From the NCBI GenBank assembly GCA_018056275.1, contig JAGPFW010000011.1, positions 1 to 18,710 on the forward strand: DNA of 18,710 bases, read 5' to 3'. Source of the DNA: Patescibacteria group bacterium (GTDB lineage Bacteria; Patescibacteriota; WWE3; UBA101185; UBA10185). Both the position numbers and the translations under genes were made by a program. Of the stretch, positions 6,588-13,328 are shown in pieces. Under the pieces are notes generated by a model. It was not told the origin of the DNA, did not search any database, and was given only the letters and a program-made list of their open reading frames with translations. The first letter of the stretch is position 1, and each line of letters starts with the position of its first letter.

Positions 6588-7847
6588 ATGAGGAAAGTAA
6601 TTATTGGATTAGCTTTATTTTTTAGCCTAAGTTTAAGATTTTTGGTTGGGAGTATTCATGCAGAAAATGGGTCAAATACTCTATCCAATGATGATGGTTT
6701 GGATAATTCTGGTGTTATAGAGCAAAAGGTAAACGCATACTTTTTTTGGGGGGAGGGTTGTCCTCATTGTAAACAAGAAGAATCCTTTTTAGCAGAATTA
6801 AAGGAAAACTACCCAAATTTAAAAATATACGATTTTGAGATATATAAAAATAGGAAAAATGCATTGCTTTTGCAAAAAGTGGGAAGGCAGTTGGGAGTTG
6901 ATGTTTCGGGGGTTCCTTTTTTGGTTATAGGTGATACTAATTTTTCTGGTTTTTCCCAAAATATTACGGCTCCTCGTATAGAATCAAGAGTTGTGGAATG
7001 TTCACTTGAGAAATGCCCAGATTCTGTTTTTGAGTTGGTGGGTCTTGGTTCTAGTGATAGAGAAGCTACCAATCAGGCAAAAGAGGTATCTTTAGGGGAA
7101 TATTCTTTAAGTGTGCCTTTTCTAGGGGTAGTAGATTTGCAAAGTTTTTCTCTCCCTGTACTATCGGTTTTGTTGGGAGTACTGGATGGGTTTAACCCCT
7201 GTGCGATGTGGGTTTTGCTCTTTCTTATAAGTTTGCTTCTTGGCATGGAAAATAAGAAGCGTCGTTGGGTTTTGGGGATGGCATTTATACTGTCCTCGGC
7301 GTTTGTTTATTTTATTTTTATGGCCGCTTGGCTTAATTTGATTTTATTTCTAGGGTTTTTGGTTTGGGTAAGAGTTGGGATTGGTGTTGTGTCTCTTCTT
7401 GGCGGAAGTTTTAGCTTGAAAAAGTTTTTTACATATAAAGATTCTGGTTGTGATGTTGCGGATGCGGAACAAAAACAAAAGGTTTTTCAAAGAGTAAAGA
7501 AAGTTGTATCAGAAAATAATTTTTGGTTGGCACTTGGGGGAATTGTGGTCTTGGCATTTATGGTTAATCTAGTGGAATTAATTTGTTCAGCGGGTTTGCC
7601 GGCTATATTTACTCAGATTTTGGCTTTAAATAAACTAGCTACTTGGCAATATTATGGGTATATTCTTATTTATATCCTATTTTTTATGATAGACGACCTC
7701 TTTGTGTTTTTTGTTTCAATGAAAACTTTGGAAATGACAGGAGTCACAACAAAGTACACGAGAGCTTCTCGGCTTATTGGAGGAGTGTTAATGCTGATTA
7801 TTGGCCTTTTGATGATCTTCAAGCCCGAATTTTTGATGTTTGGTTAG
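6588..7847 (+). CDS. Secreted thioredoxin domain fused to CcdA/DsbD-like thiol transporter
   Basis: The 419-residue product begins with a signal peptide (about 1-25, ending SIHA). An extracytoplasmic thioredoxin/glutaredoxin-like domain follows (about 46-125), with active-site GCPHC (Cys58, Cys61) and cis-Pro SGVPF. A further cysteine pair is at about 138 and 143. Six or so membrane helices follow from about 187. The conserved cysteines in FNPC (about Cys205) and LICSAGLP (about Cys333) are spaced like the membrane cysteine pair of DsbD/CcdA. This family carries reducing equivalents across the membrane by disulfide exchange. Together with the preceding thioredoxin it forms a complete relay from cytoplasm to cell surface. 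The domain order (outer thioredoxin, then membrane channel, with the inner thioredoxin as a separate protein) differs from that of classical DsbD. The final targets are unknown. Confidence 0.88.
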   Translation: MRKVIIGLALFFSLSLRFLVGSIHAENGSNTLSNDDGLDNSGVIEQKVNAYFFWGEGCPHCKQEESFLAELKENYPNLKIYDFEIYKNRKNALLLQKVGRQLGVDVSGVPFLVIGDTNFSGFSQNITAPRIESRVVECSLEKCPDSVFELVGLGSSDREATNQAKEVSLGEYSLSVPFLGVVDLQSFSLPVLSVLLGVLDGFNPCAMWVLLFLISLLLGMENKKRRWVLGMAFILSSAFVYFIFMAAWLNLILFLGFLVWVRVGIGVVSLLGGSFSLKKFFTYKDSGCDVADAEQKQKVFQRVKKVVSENNFWLALGGIVVLAFMVNLVELICSAGLPAIFTQILALNKLATWQYYGYILIYILFFMIDDLFVFFVSMKTLEMTGVTTKYTRASRLIGGVLMLIIGLLMIFKPEFLMFG

Positions 7848-7920
7848 TGTTTTTAGATTGAGCTTTTTCCTACCTTAATCTATAACCTATTTGCTGTTTG
7901 GGCTCTTCCATCTTCCTTTG

Positions 7921-8085
7921 TCATTTTTTTGCTTTTCTAACAGCTTTAAATAACTCTCCAACTTCTTCCCCAAGCATCAGGCACCTTTCTTCTGCGGAGA
8001 GTTTGTCAAATCCCAGTTCTTTTGCTCCTTTTTTAATATAATTTTGCAGTCTTTTTAATGTTAAGTTTTCATCACTTTTCCTCAT
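7921..8085 (-). pseudogene. MazG-like nucleotide pyrophosphohydrolase, N-terminal fragment (54 codons)
   Basis: The minus strand encodes 54 residues from ATG 8085 to TGA 7921. The start (LTLKRLQNYI), the GFDKLSAEERCLML stretch and GEEVGELFKAVRK match the first half of small MazG-like NTP pyrophosphatases, including the metal-binding E-E-x-x-E (EEVGE). The second half, which carries the E-x-x-D metal motif needed for catalysis, is missing. The stop follows a run of seven A's. All three frames downstream (7848-7920) close quickly and none shows the missing part, so a simple frameshift does not rescue it. Family length is normally ~100 residues. I call it a truncated remnant; expression as a mini-protein is possible because a -10 element (TAAAAT, 8101-8096) sits ten bases before the ATG. 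Confidence 0.65.
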
Positions 8086-8097
8086 ATATATAGGTAT

Positions 8098-8125
8098 TTT
8101 ACAATATATGCAGGTTATATATACT
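8098..8125 (+). promoter_or_regulatory. Promoter of the HAD gene (TTTACA-16-TATACT), predicted leaderless
   Basis: TTTACA (8098-8103) and TATACT (8120-8125) are separated by 16 bases, and the -10 ends exactly seven bases before the ATG at 8132. The upstream ATG at 8108 lies between the two boxes. The -35 overlaps, on the opposite strand, the -10 of the MazG-like fragment (8096-8101), so the two divergent promoters would compete. Confidence 0.65.
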
Positions 8126-8131
8126 TTGCTT

Positions 8132-8887
8132 ATGGAAAATGAGCCTTTATTCTCACCATTGGCAGAAATGTCTTCAGATCAGTTTATGGAGTATAGCGAA
8201 AGGAGGCTTCAGACACTAGTTGCTAGCGCAATTGTTCCTAGATTTAAGGTTTCTGAGACTGGCCTCCCAAATTCTATATTGACAGATGTGGTTGAGGATC
8301 AGGATATTTCCGAATATCTTGAACGAGAGCGAGAATTTATGGTGGCAGTTTTAGAAGCTTATGGAAGATGGTCCTTGGATGTTGATAATGTTGTACTTTG
8401 GGATGTGGATGAAACTATGGGAAAGGTTGCGTTTGTGCCAAATATGGAACCCGTATGGCATTTTAGACCTGCAATGCAACTTCTAATTCCTTATTTAAGT
8501 ATAAAATATCCTGAAATAAAGAACGGTATACTAACCACTAGGACGGTAGATGGTGCTATGAGTGGGTTTGAGGTATATTCTGATCTTCTTAGCCGCTTCC
8601 CTTTCTTTGATACAACACATATTTATAGTGTTAGAGAGGTAGCTATATCAAATGGGGTACCTTTTACGCCTTCCGAAGAAAATAAAGAAGATTTATTATA
8701 TGAGGCCTTGGTAGAAAGAACTCAACTGCCTCTTGATAGTGCGACTATGCTTAAGTATAAAGTATTGCAAGTGTTGAGAACACATAATCCAGATAAGCAT
8801 TTTAGAGTTATTGACGACAATGCTATTGCAGACATTGAGGGTGAGAATGGTCTTTGTGTATATTATATGCAACCAAATATTTGGTAA
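8132..8887 (+). CDS. HAD-superfamily phosphatase-like protein, function unknown
   Basis: The 251-residue product has the four haloacid-dehalogenase motifs. Motif I is WDVDETMG (about 90-97), with the nucleophile and acid/base aspartates. Motif II is ILTTRT (about 133-138). The motif III lysine is in MLKYKVL (about 206-212), and motif IV is VIDDN (about 226-230). It is thus probably a Mg-dependent phosphohydrolase. The N-terminal ~85 residues are helical and match nothing I recognise. The substrate is unknown. I chose ATG 8132, not 8108, because 8108 falls between the -35 and -10 boxes while 8132 sits at the predicted transcription start. A pseudouridine synthase gene follows after 44 bases. 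Confidence in the HAD fold is good; a specific role cannot be given. Confidence 0.78.
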   Translation: MENEPLFSPLAEMSSDQFMEYSERRLQTLVASAIVPRFKVSETGLPNSILTDVVEDQDISEYLEREREFMVAVLEAYGRWSLDVDNVVLWDVDETMGKVAFVPNMEPVWHFRPAMQLLIPYLSIKYPEIKNGILTTRTVDGAMSGFEVYSDLLSRFPFFDTTHIYSVREVAISNGVPFTPSEENKEDLLYEALVERTQLPLDSATMLKYKVLQVLRTHNPDKHFRVIDDNAIADIEGENGLCVYYMQPNIW

Positions 8888-8892
8888 TAAAT

Positions 8893-8925
8893 AGGAGACA
8901 AAACATGACTCCCCTAACTTCTTAA
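8893..8925 (+). other. Shine-Dalgarno plus six-codon mini-ORF before the pseudouridine synthase gene
   Basis: AGGAG (8893-8897) is seven bases before an ATG at 8905 that opens a six-codon frame (MTPLTS) ending with TAA at 8923-8925. The next gene starts at 8932 in the same frame, two codons after that stop, and has no Shine-Dalgarno sequence of its own. It could be a leader peptide that couples translation, or a chance occurrence. Confidence 0.35.
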
Positions 8926-8931
8926 ATTTAC

Positions 8932-9642
8932 ATGCAAATACGCTTAGATTCATTTTTATCTAAAAATGGCATCTCTTCCAGAAGGAAGGCTAAAGATCTG
9001 ATAAATCAGAGAAAGGTTAGTGTAAATGGGAAAATTGTTACCGAAGTTTTAAAAGTAGATCCCGAAAATGATGTAATCCTTGTAGAGAACCAGCTAGTTA
9101 ACCCAAAAGATTTAAAAATGCGGTACATTGCTTTTCATAAGCCCATAAATGTTTTAAGTACCACAAAAGACGAATGGGGAAGGAAAACTGTTTTAGATTA
9201 TGTGAAAGTTACTGAAAAAGTTTATCCTGTTGGAAGGCTTGATTATAATTCATCGGGGATATTGCTCTTAACAAATGATGGGGACTTTGCTCTACATCTA
9301 ACTCATCCCAGATTTAATGTGCCCAAAAAATATATTGTAAAGACTGTAGAGGTTATTAACCCCGTGCAATTAAAAGAAATGGCTGCCGGTGTAGTAATTT
9401 ATGATCAGATCACGCTTCCGTGTGAGATTCGCCAGTTAGGTAAAAGAGAGTTTGAAGTAACTCTACATCAGGGTTTGAAAAGACAAATAAGAGAAATGTG
9501 CAAAGCAGTGGGTCTTCGGGTGCAAGATTTAGTGAGGGTTCAAATTGGTAACTTAGCACTTGGGAGTTTAAAACCAGGAGAATATAGAGAACTTTCCACC
9601 AAAGAGGTTGCACAATTATTGCATACTGATATTGGTATCTGA
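8932..9642 (+). CDS. RsuA/RluB/RluE/RluF-family rRNA pseudouridine synthase
   Basis: The 236-residue product isomerises a uridine to pseudouridine in ribosomal RNA. An S4 RNA-binding domain occupies about 1-60 (MQIRLDSFLSKNGISSRRKA, VSVNGK). The catalytic domain has the signature GRLDYNSSGILLLTNDG with nucleophile Asp104, the KKYIV strand and LKRQIREMCKAVG near the end, typical of the RsuA/RluB/E/F group. The combination of S4 and short C-terminus suits RluB or RsuA, but the target nucleotide cannot be told from sequence. The preceding in-frame TAA at 8923 fixes ATG 8932 as the first usable start. It lies 44 bases after the HAD gene and is probably co-transcribed with it. Confidence 0.93.
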   Translation: MQIRLDSFLSKNGISSRRKAKDLINQRKVSVNGKIVTEVLKVDPENDVILVENQLVNPKDLKMRYIAFHKPINVLSTTKDEWGRKTVLDYVKVTEKVYPVGRLDYNSSGILLLTNDGDFALHLTHPRFNVPKKYIVKTVEVINPVQLKEMAAGVVIYDQITLPCEIRQLGKREFEVTLHQGLKRQIREMCKAVGLRVQDLVRVQIGNLALGSLKPGEYRELSTKEVAQLLHTDIGI

Positions 9643-9654
9643 TTTTCCAGTGGT

Positions 9655-9690
9655 GGCGAAATTTGATTAAAAACCATTTTTATTTTCGCC
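9655..9690. terminator. Hairpin between rRNA pseudouridine synthase gene and tRNA-Phe, possible bidirectional terminator
   Basis: GGCGAAA (9655-9661) pairs with TTTCGCC (9684-9690), and inside it TAAAAA and TTTTTA can pair around CCA. It lies 12 bases after the stop of the plus-strand gene, and downstream of tRNA-Phe on the other strand. No U-tract follows directly on either side, so termination is only a possibility. Confidence 0.3.
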
Positions 9691-9702
9691 CTATCCATTT
9701 TT

Positions 9703-9790
9703 GGTTGCAATTCTTCCTTCAAAATTTAAGGATTCGGTTGCAAAATTTTATGTTTTAAGTATGGTGTAAATTCGGGTAACTTCAAAATTT
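9703..9790. repeat. Short direct repeats in the spacer before tRNA-Phe
   Basis: GGTTGCAA occurs at 9703-9710 and 9736-9743, 33 bases apart. TTCAAAATTT occurs at 9718-9727 and 9781-9790. The segment is AT-rich and non-coding. The repeats are short enough to be chance; no mobile element border is apparent. Confidence 0.35.
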
Positions 9791-9810
9791 CTCTGTTTCT
9801 TAGTTGGGCC

Positions 9811-9886
9811 TGGTGGGGAGGGTGGGAGTCGAACCCACATCGCCGGTTTTTCAGACCGGTGCCGTGACCACCTTGGCTACCGCCCC
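9811..9886 (-). tRNA. tRNA-Phe (anticodon GAA)
   Basis: The 76-base gene folds as a cloverleaf on the minus strand. The acceptor stem is GGGGCGG with CCTCCCC, with one C5-U68 mismatch. The D-arm is GCC/GGC around AAGGTGGTCAC, the anticodon stem CCGGT/ACCGG with loop CTGAAAA (anticodon GAA), and the T-arm GTGGG-TTCGACT-CCCAC. The variable loop has four bases. The 3' CCA is encoded. The anticodon reads both phenylalanine codons. On the minus strand a TGATAGAAT extended -10 (9910-9902) would start the transcript about nine bases before the mature 5' end. Confidence 0.95.
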
Positions 9887-9901
9887 TCACCAATAGGATA
9901 C

Positions 9902-9910
9902 ATTCTATCA
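9902..9910 (-). promoter_or_regulatory. Putative extended -10 of tRNA-Phe
   Basis: Minus-strand TGATAGAAT fits TGn plus a one-mismatch TATAAT. The predicted start near 9895 leaves a short 5' leader for RNase P. No clear -35 is seen. Confidence 0.45.
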
Positions 9911-9951
9911 GATTTTATAACGCCTTCCTTGTTATTTTTATTTTCAAGACC

Positions 9952-10785
9952 TTAAAGGTTTCCCGCGTCTTGTGTTGTATTTCCATCTGCATCACTTGTT
10001 CTTAGAAATTCCCTATACCTAGATATTGTTCTCGTCACATCTATTCCTGCCTCTGGATCTTTTATAAAGCCCACATCAATCATATAGAATCTGTAATTTC
10101 CCCCTTGCTCTCTTTGCACACGTATACCATAGTCTCCTATGTCATATCCAAGCCCATTGGTAAATCCTTTCACAGTGTAAAGAAAATTCTCTAATTGCTG
10201 TAGTAGCACATTTTTTTCTTCTGGGGTAAATGTCATATCTCGAATATCTTCTAGGTCTATTTCACCTACATATTCCATAACGGCTACCCAATACCTCAGT
10301 GGAGACTCACCAATGGAGGGATTTGGTATCTCCTGTAAGGTTACTCCAGCATATCTGGGGCCCAGGCCAGCTTCTCCTAGTTTATGTACTAAATATGCTT
10401 GGTTAAGCTCATATACAACATTTCTCGGTCTATGGTTGGTTTCCAGAGTATGATGGGCCTTACATATAAGAGGTACTCCCTTCCACTCCTCTGGTACTCC
10501 GTCTGCGGTTACTATAACACCAATATTTGTTGCACCTTTACCTACAATTTCTCCCAGGCTTGTTATATTTAGAGTGCGGTTGACAGGTGTGTCCCTTTCT
10601 GGATCGTCCCATCCAGTAGACTCGTCATGCAATTCGGTGTGTACAAATGTCCTTCCTAAGGGGATAGAGAGCTCTCTACCATCCTCCGTGCGGACTAGTA
10701 CCGGGTAGCTAAATGTTCTGAGATTGCTATGTCTTTCTAGTTCTTCGTGAAATTCTTGTTCTGCATTATTGGATGTCATAACCAT
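9952..10785 (-). CDS. Protein-kinase-fold protein, function unknown
   Basis: The 277-residue product resembles a protein-kinase-like fold. A glycine-rich stretch GEIVGKGATNIGV (about 78-90) is followed by a lysine in LICKAH (about 109), a helix with YELNQAYLVHKLGEAGLGP, and a hinge-like AVMEYVGEIDL (about 168-178). A catalytic-loop-like GYDIGDYGIRV (about 213-223) and an IDVGF (about 236-240) in place of DFG complete it. The loop aligns with RIO-type HGDLSEYNILV: the aspartate is kept, but the His is Gly and the Mg-binding Asn is Gly, so activity is uncertain. Start ATG 10785 is chosen because TACAAT ends seven bases before it; the open frame extends further only from a TTG. No membrane segment is present. 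tRNA-Phe follows on the same strand. The substrate is unknown. Confidence 0.6.
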   Translation of the reverse strand: MVMTSNNAEQEFHEELERHSNLRTFSYPVLVRTEDGRELSIPLGRTFVHTELHDESTGWDDPERDTPVNRTLNITSLGEIVGKGATNIGVIVTADGVPEEWKGVPLICKAHHTLETNHRPRNVVYELNQAYLVHKLGEAGLGPRYAGVTLQEIPNPSIGESPLRYWVAVMEYVGEIDLEDIRDMTFTPEEKNVLLQQLENFLYTVKGFTNGLGYDIGDYGIRVQREQGGNYRFYMIDVGFIKDPEAGIDVTRTISRYREFLRTSDADGNTTQDAGNL

Positions 10786-10792
10786 AAATCTA

Positions 10793-10821
10793 ATTGTAGT
10801 GGTTTTATTGACTTTTGGGAA
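10793..10821 (-). promoter_or_regulatory. Promoter of the kinase-like gene (TTCCCA-17-TACAAT), near-leaderless
   Basis: On the minus strand a weak -35 TTCCCA (10821-10816) is 17 bases from TACAAT (10798-10793). Seven bases separate the -10 from ATG 10785, giving a leader of zero to one base. No Shine-Dalgarno sequence is present. Confidence 0.5.
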
Positions 10822-11016
10822 ATAGGAACTATATTCCCTGCATAGCCAGAGTAACAAAGGTGGAGCATTGTGACACCCCCAGAGTTAATTTGAGGTTAAC
10901 AAGAGTTGTAGCATAAGTAGCACCGTTCCAAGATTATGGGATCTTAGCATTTGCATATCACGAATAGATAATGTTCAATTTGGGGTTTTCTTATTCCCTA
11001 AATACAAGTAACAAGT

Positions 11017-11022
11017 TATAAT
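11017..11022 (+). promoter_or_regulatory. -10 box of aspS
   Basis: A perfect TATAAT ends 13 bases before the aspS ATG, predicting a leader of about six bases. No Shine-Dalgarno sequence is present. The rest of the 250-base divergent spacer (10786-11035) holds only short imperfect inverted repeats, such as GTTAA/TTAAC near 10884-10900, and no gene. Confidence 0.55.
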
Positions 11023-11035
11023 CCTTGCATATATT

Positions 11036-12325
11036 ATGCAACGAACAAAAATAGATCAAGCCAAGTCAAAAATAGGAGAAGAAGTATTAGTATCAGGTTT
11101 TGTGGAAAGTATCCGTGATCAAGGAAAAATCAAGTTCTTTAATCTTCGTGATACAACAGGAACAATTCAAGTTGTTTTTAAAGCAAATTCCCCAGCGTTT
11201 GAAAAAGCATCCAATATAACTTTGGAATCAGTTATTGCGATTGAGGGAACTATAAAAGAAGAGCCTCAAGCCCCAAGTGGTGTAGAAATCTCTGCAGCCG
11301 ATGTTCAAGTTTTATCTCTATCCGCGCCAGAGTTGGCTATTCCAGTTATTTATGAAAAGAGCGGTGGAGAAGTGGACCCTGCAAAACGCTTTGATTTTCG
11401 CTGGTTGGATTTAAGACGGCCAGAAAAACAACAAATTTTTAAGGTTTGGACTCATCTGGAAGAGGGTTTTCGTCAATATTTTTTGAAAAATGACTTTATT
11501 CAACTGTACACGCCTTCATTTATGAATGCACCCAGTGAGTCCGGTGCTGATGTTTTTGAAGTCGCCTATTTTGAAACTAAGGCTTATTTGGCACAGTCCC
11601 CGCAGTTTTATAAGCAAATGGCTATGGCTTCAGGTTTAGAACGTGTTTTTATGACAGGTCCCGTATTTAGGGCAGAGCCTTCTTTTACAACCCGTCACCT
11701 AACCGAATTTACTGGGTGGGATTTTGAAGTTTCTTATATAAATTCCCATTTTGAAGTTATGGAGATTTTGGAATCTGCTATTATTGCAGGTTTTCAACAA
11801 CTCAAAAATACCGTTTTGCCTCAATTGGAAATTCCAAAAACTCCTTTTCCAAAATTAGAAATGTCCGAAATAAAACAAAGATTATTCAAAGCGGGAGTTC
11901 CTAGTGAAAAAGAGCATGATATAAGCCCTGAGGAAGAGCGTAAGATCTGCGAGATCATTAAAGAGGAAACGGGGCATGACTTTCTCTTTGCCACTAATTG
12001 GCATAAGAGCGCTAGACCTTTTTATCATATGCGCCATGAAAATCGCCCAGAAATAACAAAAAGCTTTGATTTGTTATACAAAGGTGTGGAGATAACTACA
12101 GGCGCCCAAAGAGAACATCGGTTGGATGTGCTAACATCTCAAGCACAGGAGAAGGGGTTATCCTTGGACTCAATTCATGACTATTTGGAGTTTTTCAGGT
12201 ATGGATGTCCCCCTCATGGTGGCGCTGGTATAGGTCCGGGTAGAATAGTTATGCAAATCTTGGATTTGCCCACAATTAAGGATGCTACCTACTTGCCAAG
12301 GGATGTGAAGAGGTTAAAGCCTTAG
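11036..12325 (+). CDS. aspS: Aspartyl-tRNA synthetase, archaeal/eukaryotic-type
   Basis: This class II synthetase charges tRNA-Asp. The 429-residue protein has an N-terminal OB anticodon-binding domain (about 15-95). A class II core follows: the motif 1 area near FIQLYTPSFM, the AspRS signature AQSPQFYKQM (about 186-195), motif 2 FRAEPSFTTRH (about 211-221), and motif 3 GGAGIGPGRIVM (about 395-406). It lacks the large GAD insertion of bacterial AspRS (~590 residues), so it belongs to the archaeal-type AspRS2 group, some members of which also charge tRNA-Asn. From memory of that family, the residue matching Pro84 (here Pro80) is of the non-discriminating kind, while the other key position (His28, here Glu24) is neither type. 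AsnRS is excluded mainly by the QSPQ signature. Probably followed in one transcript by the carboxypeptidase 27 bases on. Confidence 0.92.
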   Translation: MQRTKIDQAKSKIGEEVLVSGFVESIRDQGKIKFFNLRDTTGTIQVVFKANSPAFEKASNITLESVIAIEGTIKEEPQAPSGVEISAADVQVLSLSAPELAIPVIYEKSGGEVDPAKRFDFRWLDLRRPEKQQIFKVWTHLEEGFRQYFLKNDFIQLYTPSFMNAPSESGADVFEVAYFETKAYLAQSPQFYKQMAMASGLERVFMTGPVFRAEPSFTTRHLTEFTGWDFEVSYINSHFEVMEILESAIIAGFQQLKNTVLPQLEIPKTPFPKLEMSEIKQRLFKAGVPSEKEHDISPEEERKICEIIKEETGHDFLFATNWHKSARPFYHMRHENRPEITKSFDLLYKGVEITTGAQREHRLDVLTSQAQEKGLSLDSIHDYLEFFRYGCPPHGGAGIGPGRIVMQILDLPTIKDATYLPRDVKRLKP

Positions 12326-12352
12326 TATGAGGGGCATTAGCTGTAGTTACAG

Positions 12353-13303
12353 ATGAAAAAACTCTCCCCCAAAAGCAGAGAATTGGTGTTGGATTCTCTT
12401 TTAGATTTTTTGGTTTTTTTGGAAAAAAGATTTGTATTTTTACTTTTGTTGTTAGTATCCTTCTACTACACGCAAAAAAGCTTTCCCAAGGAGGTACTTA
12501 TTCCAAGGAATTCCCCTGCAACACTTGGGTTGCTAACAAAAATTCCTTATAAAGTAAAAGATTCTGAGTTCCCCAGAGTAACAGCAAAATCGGTTTTGAT
12601 AGCAGATCTAAATACAACAAGAATTCTTTACCAGAAGAATCCAGACATACTTTTAGCTCCGGCCTCAACAACAAAATTAATGACCGCCTTGGTAAGTTTG
12701 GATATTTACCCAAGTAATGTTTTAATCCCTGCCCCAGAAGAATGCCCTAAAATAGAGGGGAATAGATTGGCTCTTTCTAGGGAGGAAAATATTTCTGTAG
12801 AAGATCTCTTGCATGCAATTCTTATAGCCTCATCTAATGATGCTGCATGTGTTTTGGCAAATTATGCCGTTACTGAAGAAGATTTTGTGGATCTAATGAA
12901 TAAGAAGGCTATTCAATTGGGTATGAAAAATACCCTTTTTACTAATCCGATAGGTTTTGACAGTTATGATTTCTCACATAAATCTACTGCAAGCGATTTG
13001 TATCTTCTTGCAAAGGAAGCAAGGAAAAACCCTATTATCTCTTCTATATATAAAAAGCCGTTCTACGTTTTAAAAACAGGAAATCATCCAAGGTCAATAT
13101 ATTCTACTAATCATCTTCTAACCCAAAGGAGCGGTTCTGTTGGAATGAAGACGGGTACAACCACTCAAGCGGGTGAGGTTTTTATATATGAATTTGCCGA
13201 TAAAGACAAAAACCTTTTGATAATTCTTATGGGAAGTGAAGATCGTTTTTTGGAGACTGAAAGTATTTTGGAGTGGCTTGAAACTAATTATAAGTGGCTT
13301 TGA
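12353..13303 (+). CDS. D-alanyl-D-alanine carboxypeptidase (penicillin-binding protein, peptidase S11)
   Basis: The 316-residue product is a serine D,D-carboxypeptidase that trims the terminal D-Ala of peptidoglycan stem peptides. An uncleaved N-terminal membrane anchor lies at about 26-40, so the catalytic domain is extracytoplasmic. All three active-site motifs are present: SxxK in PASTTKLM (Ser105, Lys108), SxN in ASSNDAA (about 160-162) and KTG in MKTGTTTQAG (about 266-268). The C-terminal beta-domain and amphipathic anchor of longer S11 enzymes (DacA, ~400 residues) are absent, so the N-terminal helix does the anchoring. Its presence indicates a peptidoglycan wall. The start has no good Shine-Dalgarno sequence. 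It faces the next gene tail to tail, with 25 bases between and no terminator hairpin. Confidence 0.93.
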   Translation: MKKLSPKSRELVLDSLLDFLVFLEKRFVFLLLLLVSFYYTQKSFPKEVLIPRNSPATLGLLTKIPYKVKDSEFPRVTAKSVLIADLNTTRILYQKNPDILLAPASTTKLMTALVSLDIYPSNVLIPAPEECPKIEGNRLALSREENISVEDLLHAILIASSNDAACVLANYAVTEEDFVDLMNKKAIQLGMKNTLFTNPIGFDSYDFSHKSTASDLYLLAKEARKNPIISSIYKKPFYVLKTGNHPRSIYSTNHLLTQRSGSVGMKTGTTTQAGEVFIYEFADKDKNLLIILMGSEDRFLETESILEWLETNYKWL

Positions 13304-13328
13304 TATGATATCTTGTTGATTAGGAAAA

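Noticed and set aside
7643..7861. 72-codon plus-strand frame over the end of the CcdA-like gene
   Set aside because: It lies within the membrane-protein gene in another frame, and its composition is that of a shadow frame.
9643..9810. Possible attachment site or mobile element next to tRNA-Phe
   Set aside because: No integrase gene and no repeat of the tRNA 3' end was found in the window; the short direct repeats do not match the tRNA.
10786..10857. N-terminal extension of the kinase-like protein from a TTG
   Set aside because: It spans the predicted promoter and has no Shine-Dalgarno sequence; ATG 10785 is better supported.
13304..13328. Terminator between the convergent carboxypeptidase and membrane-anchored genes
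   Set aside because: The 25-base gap has no stem-loop or T-tract.
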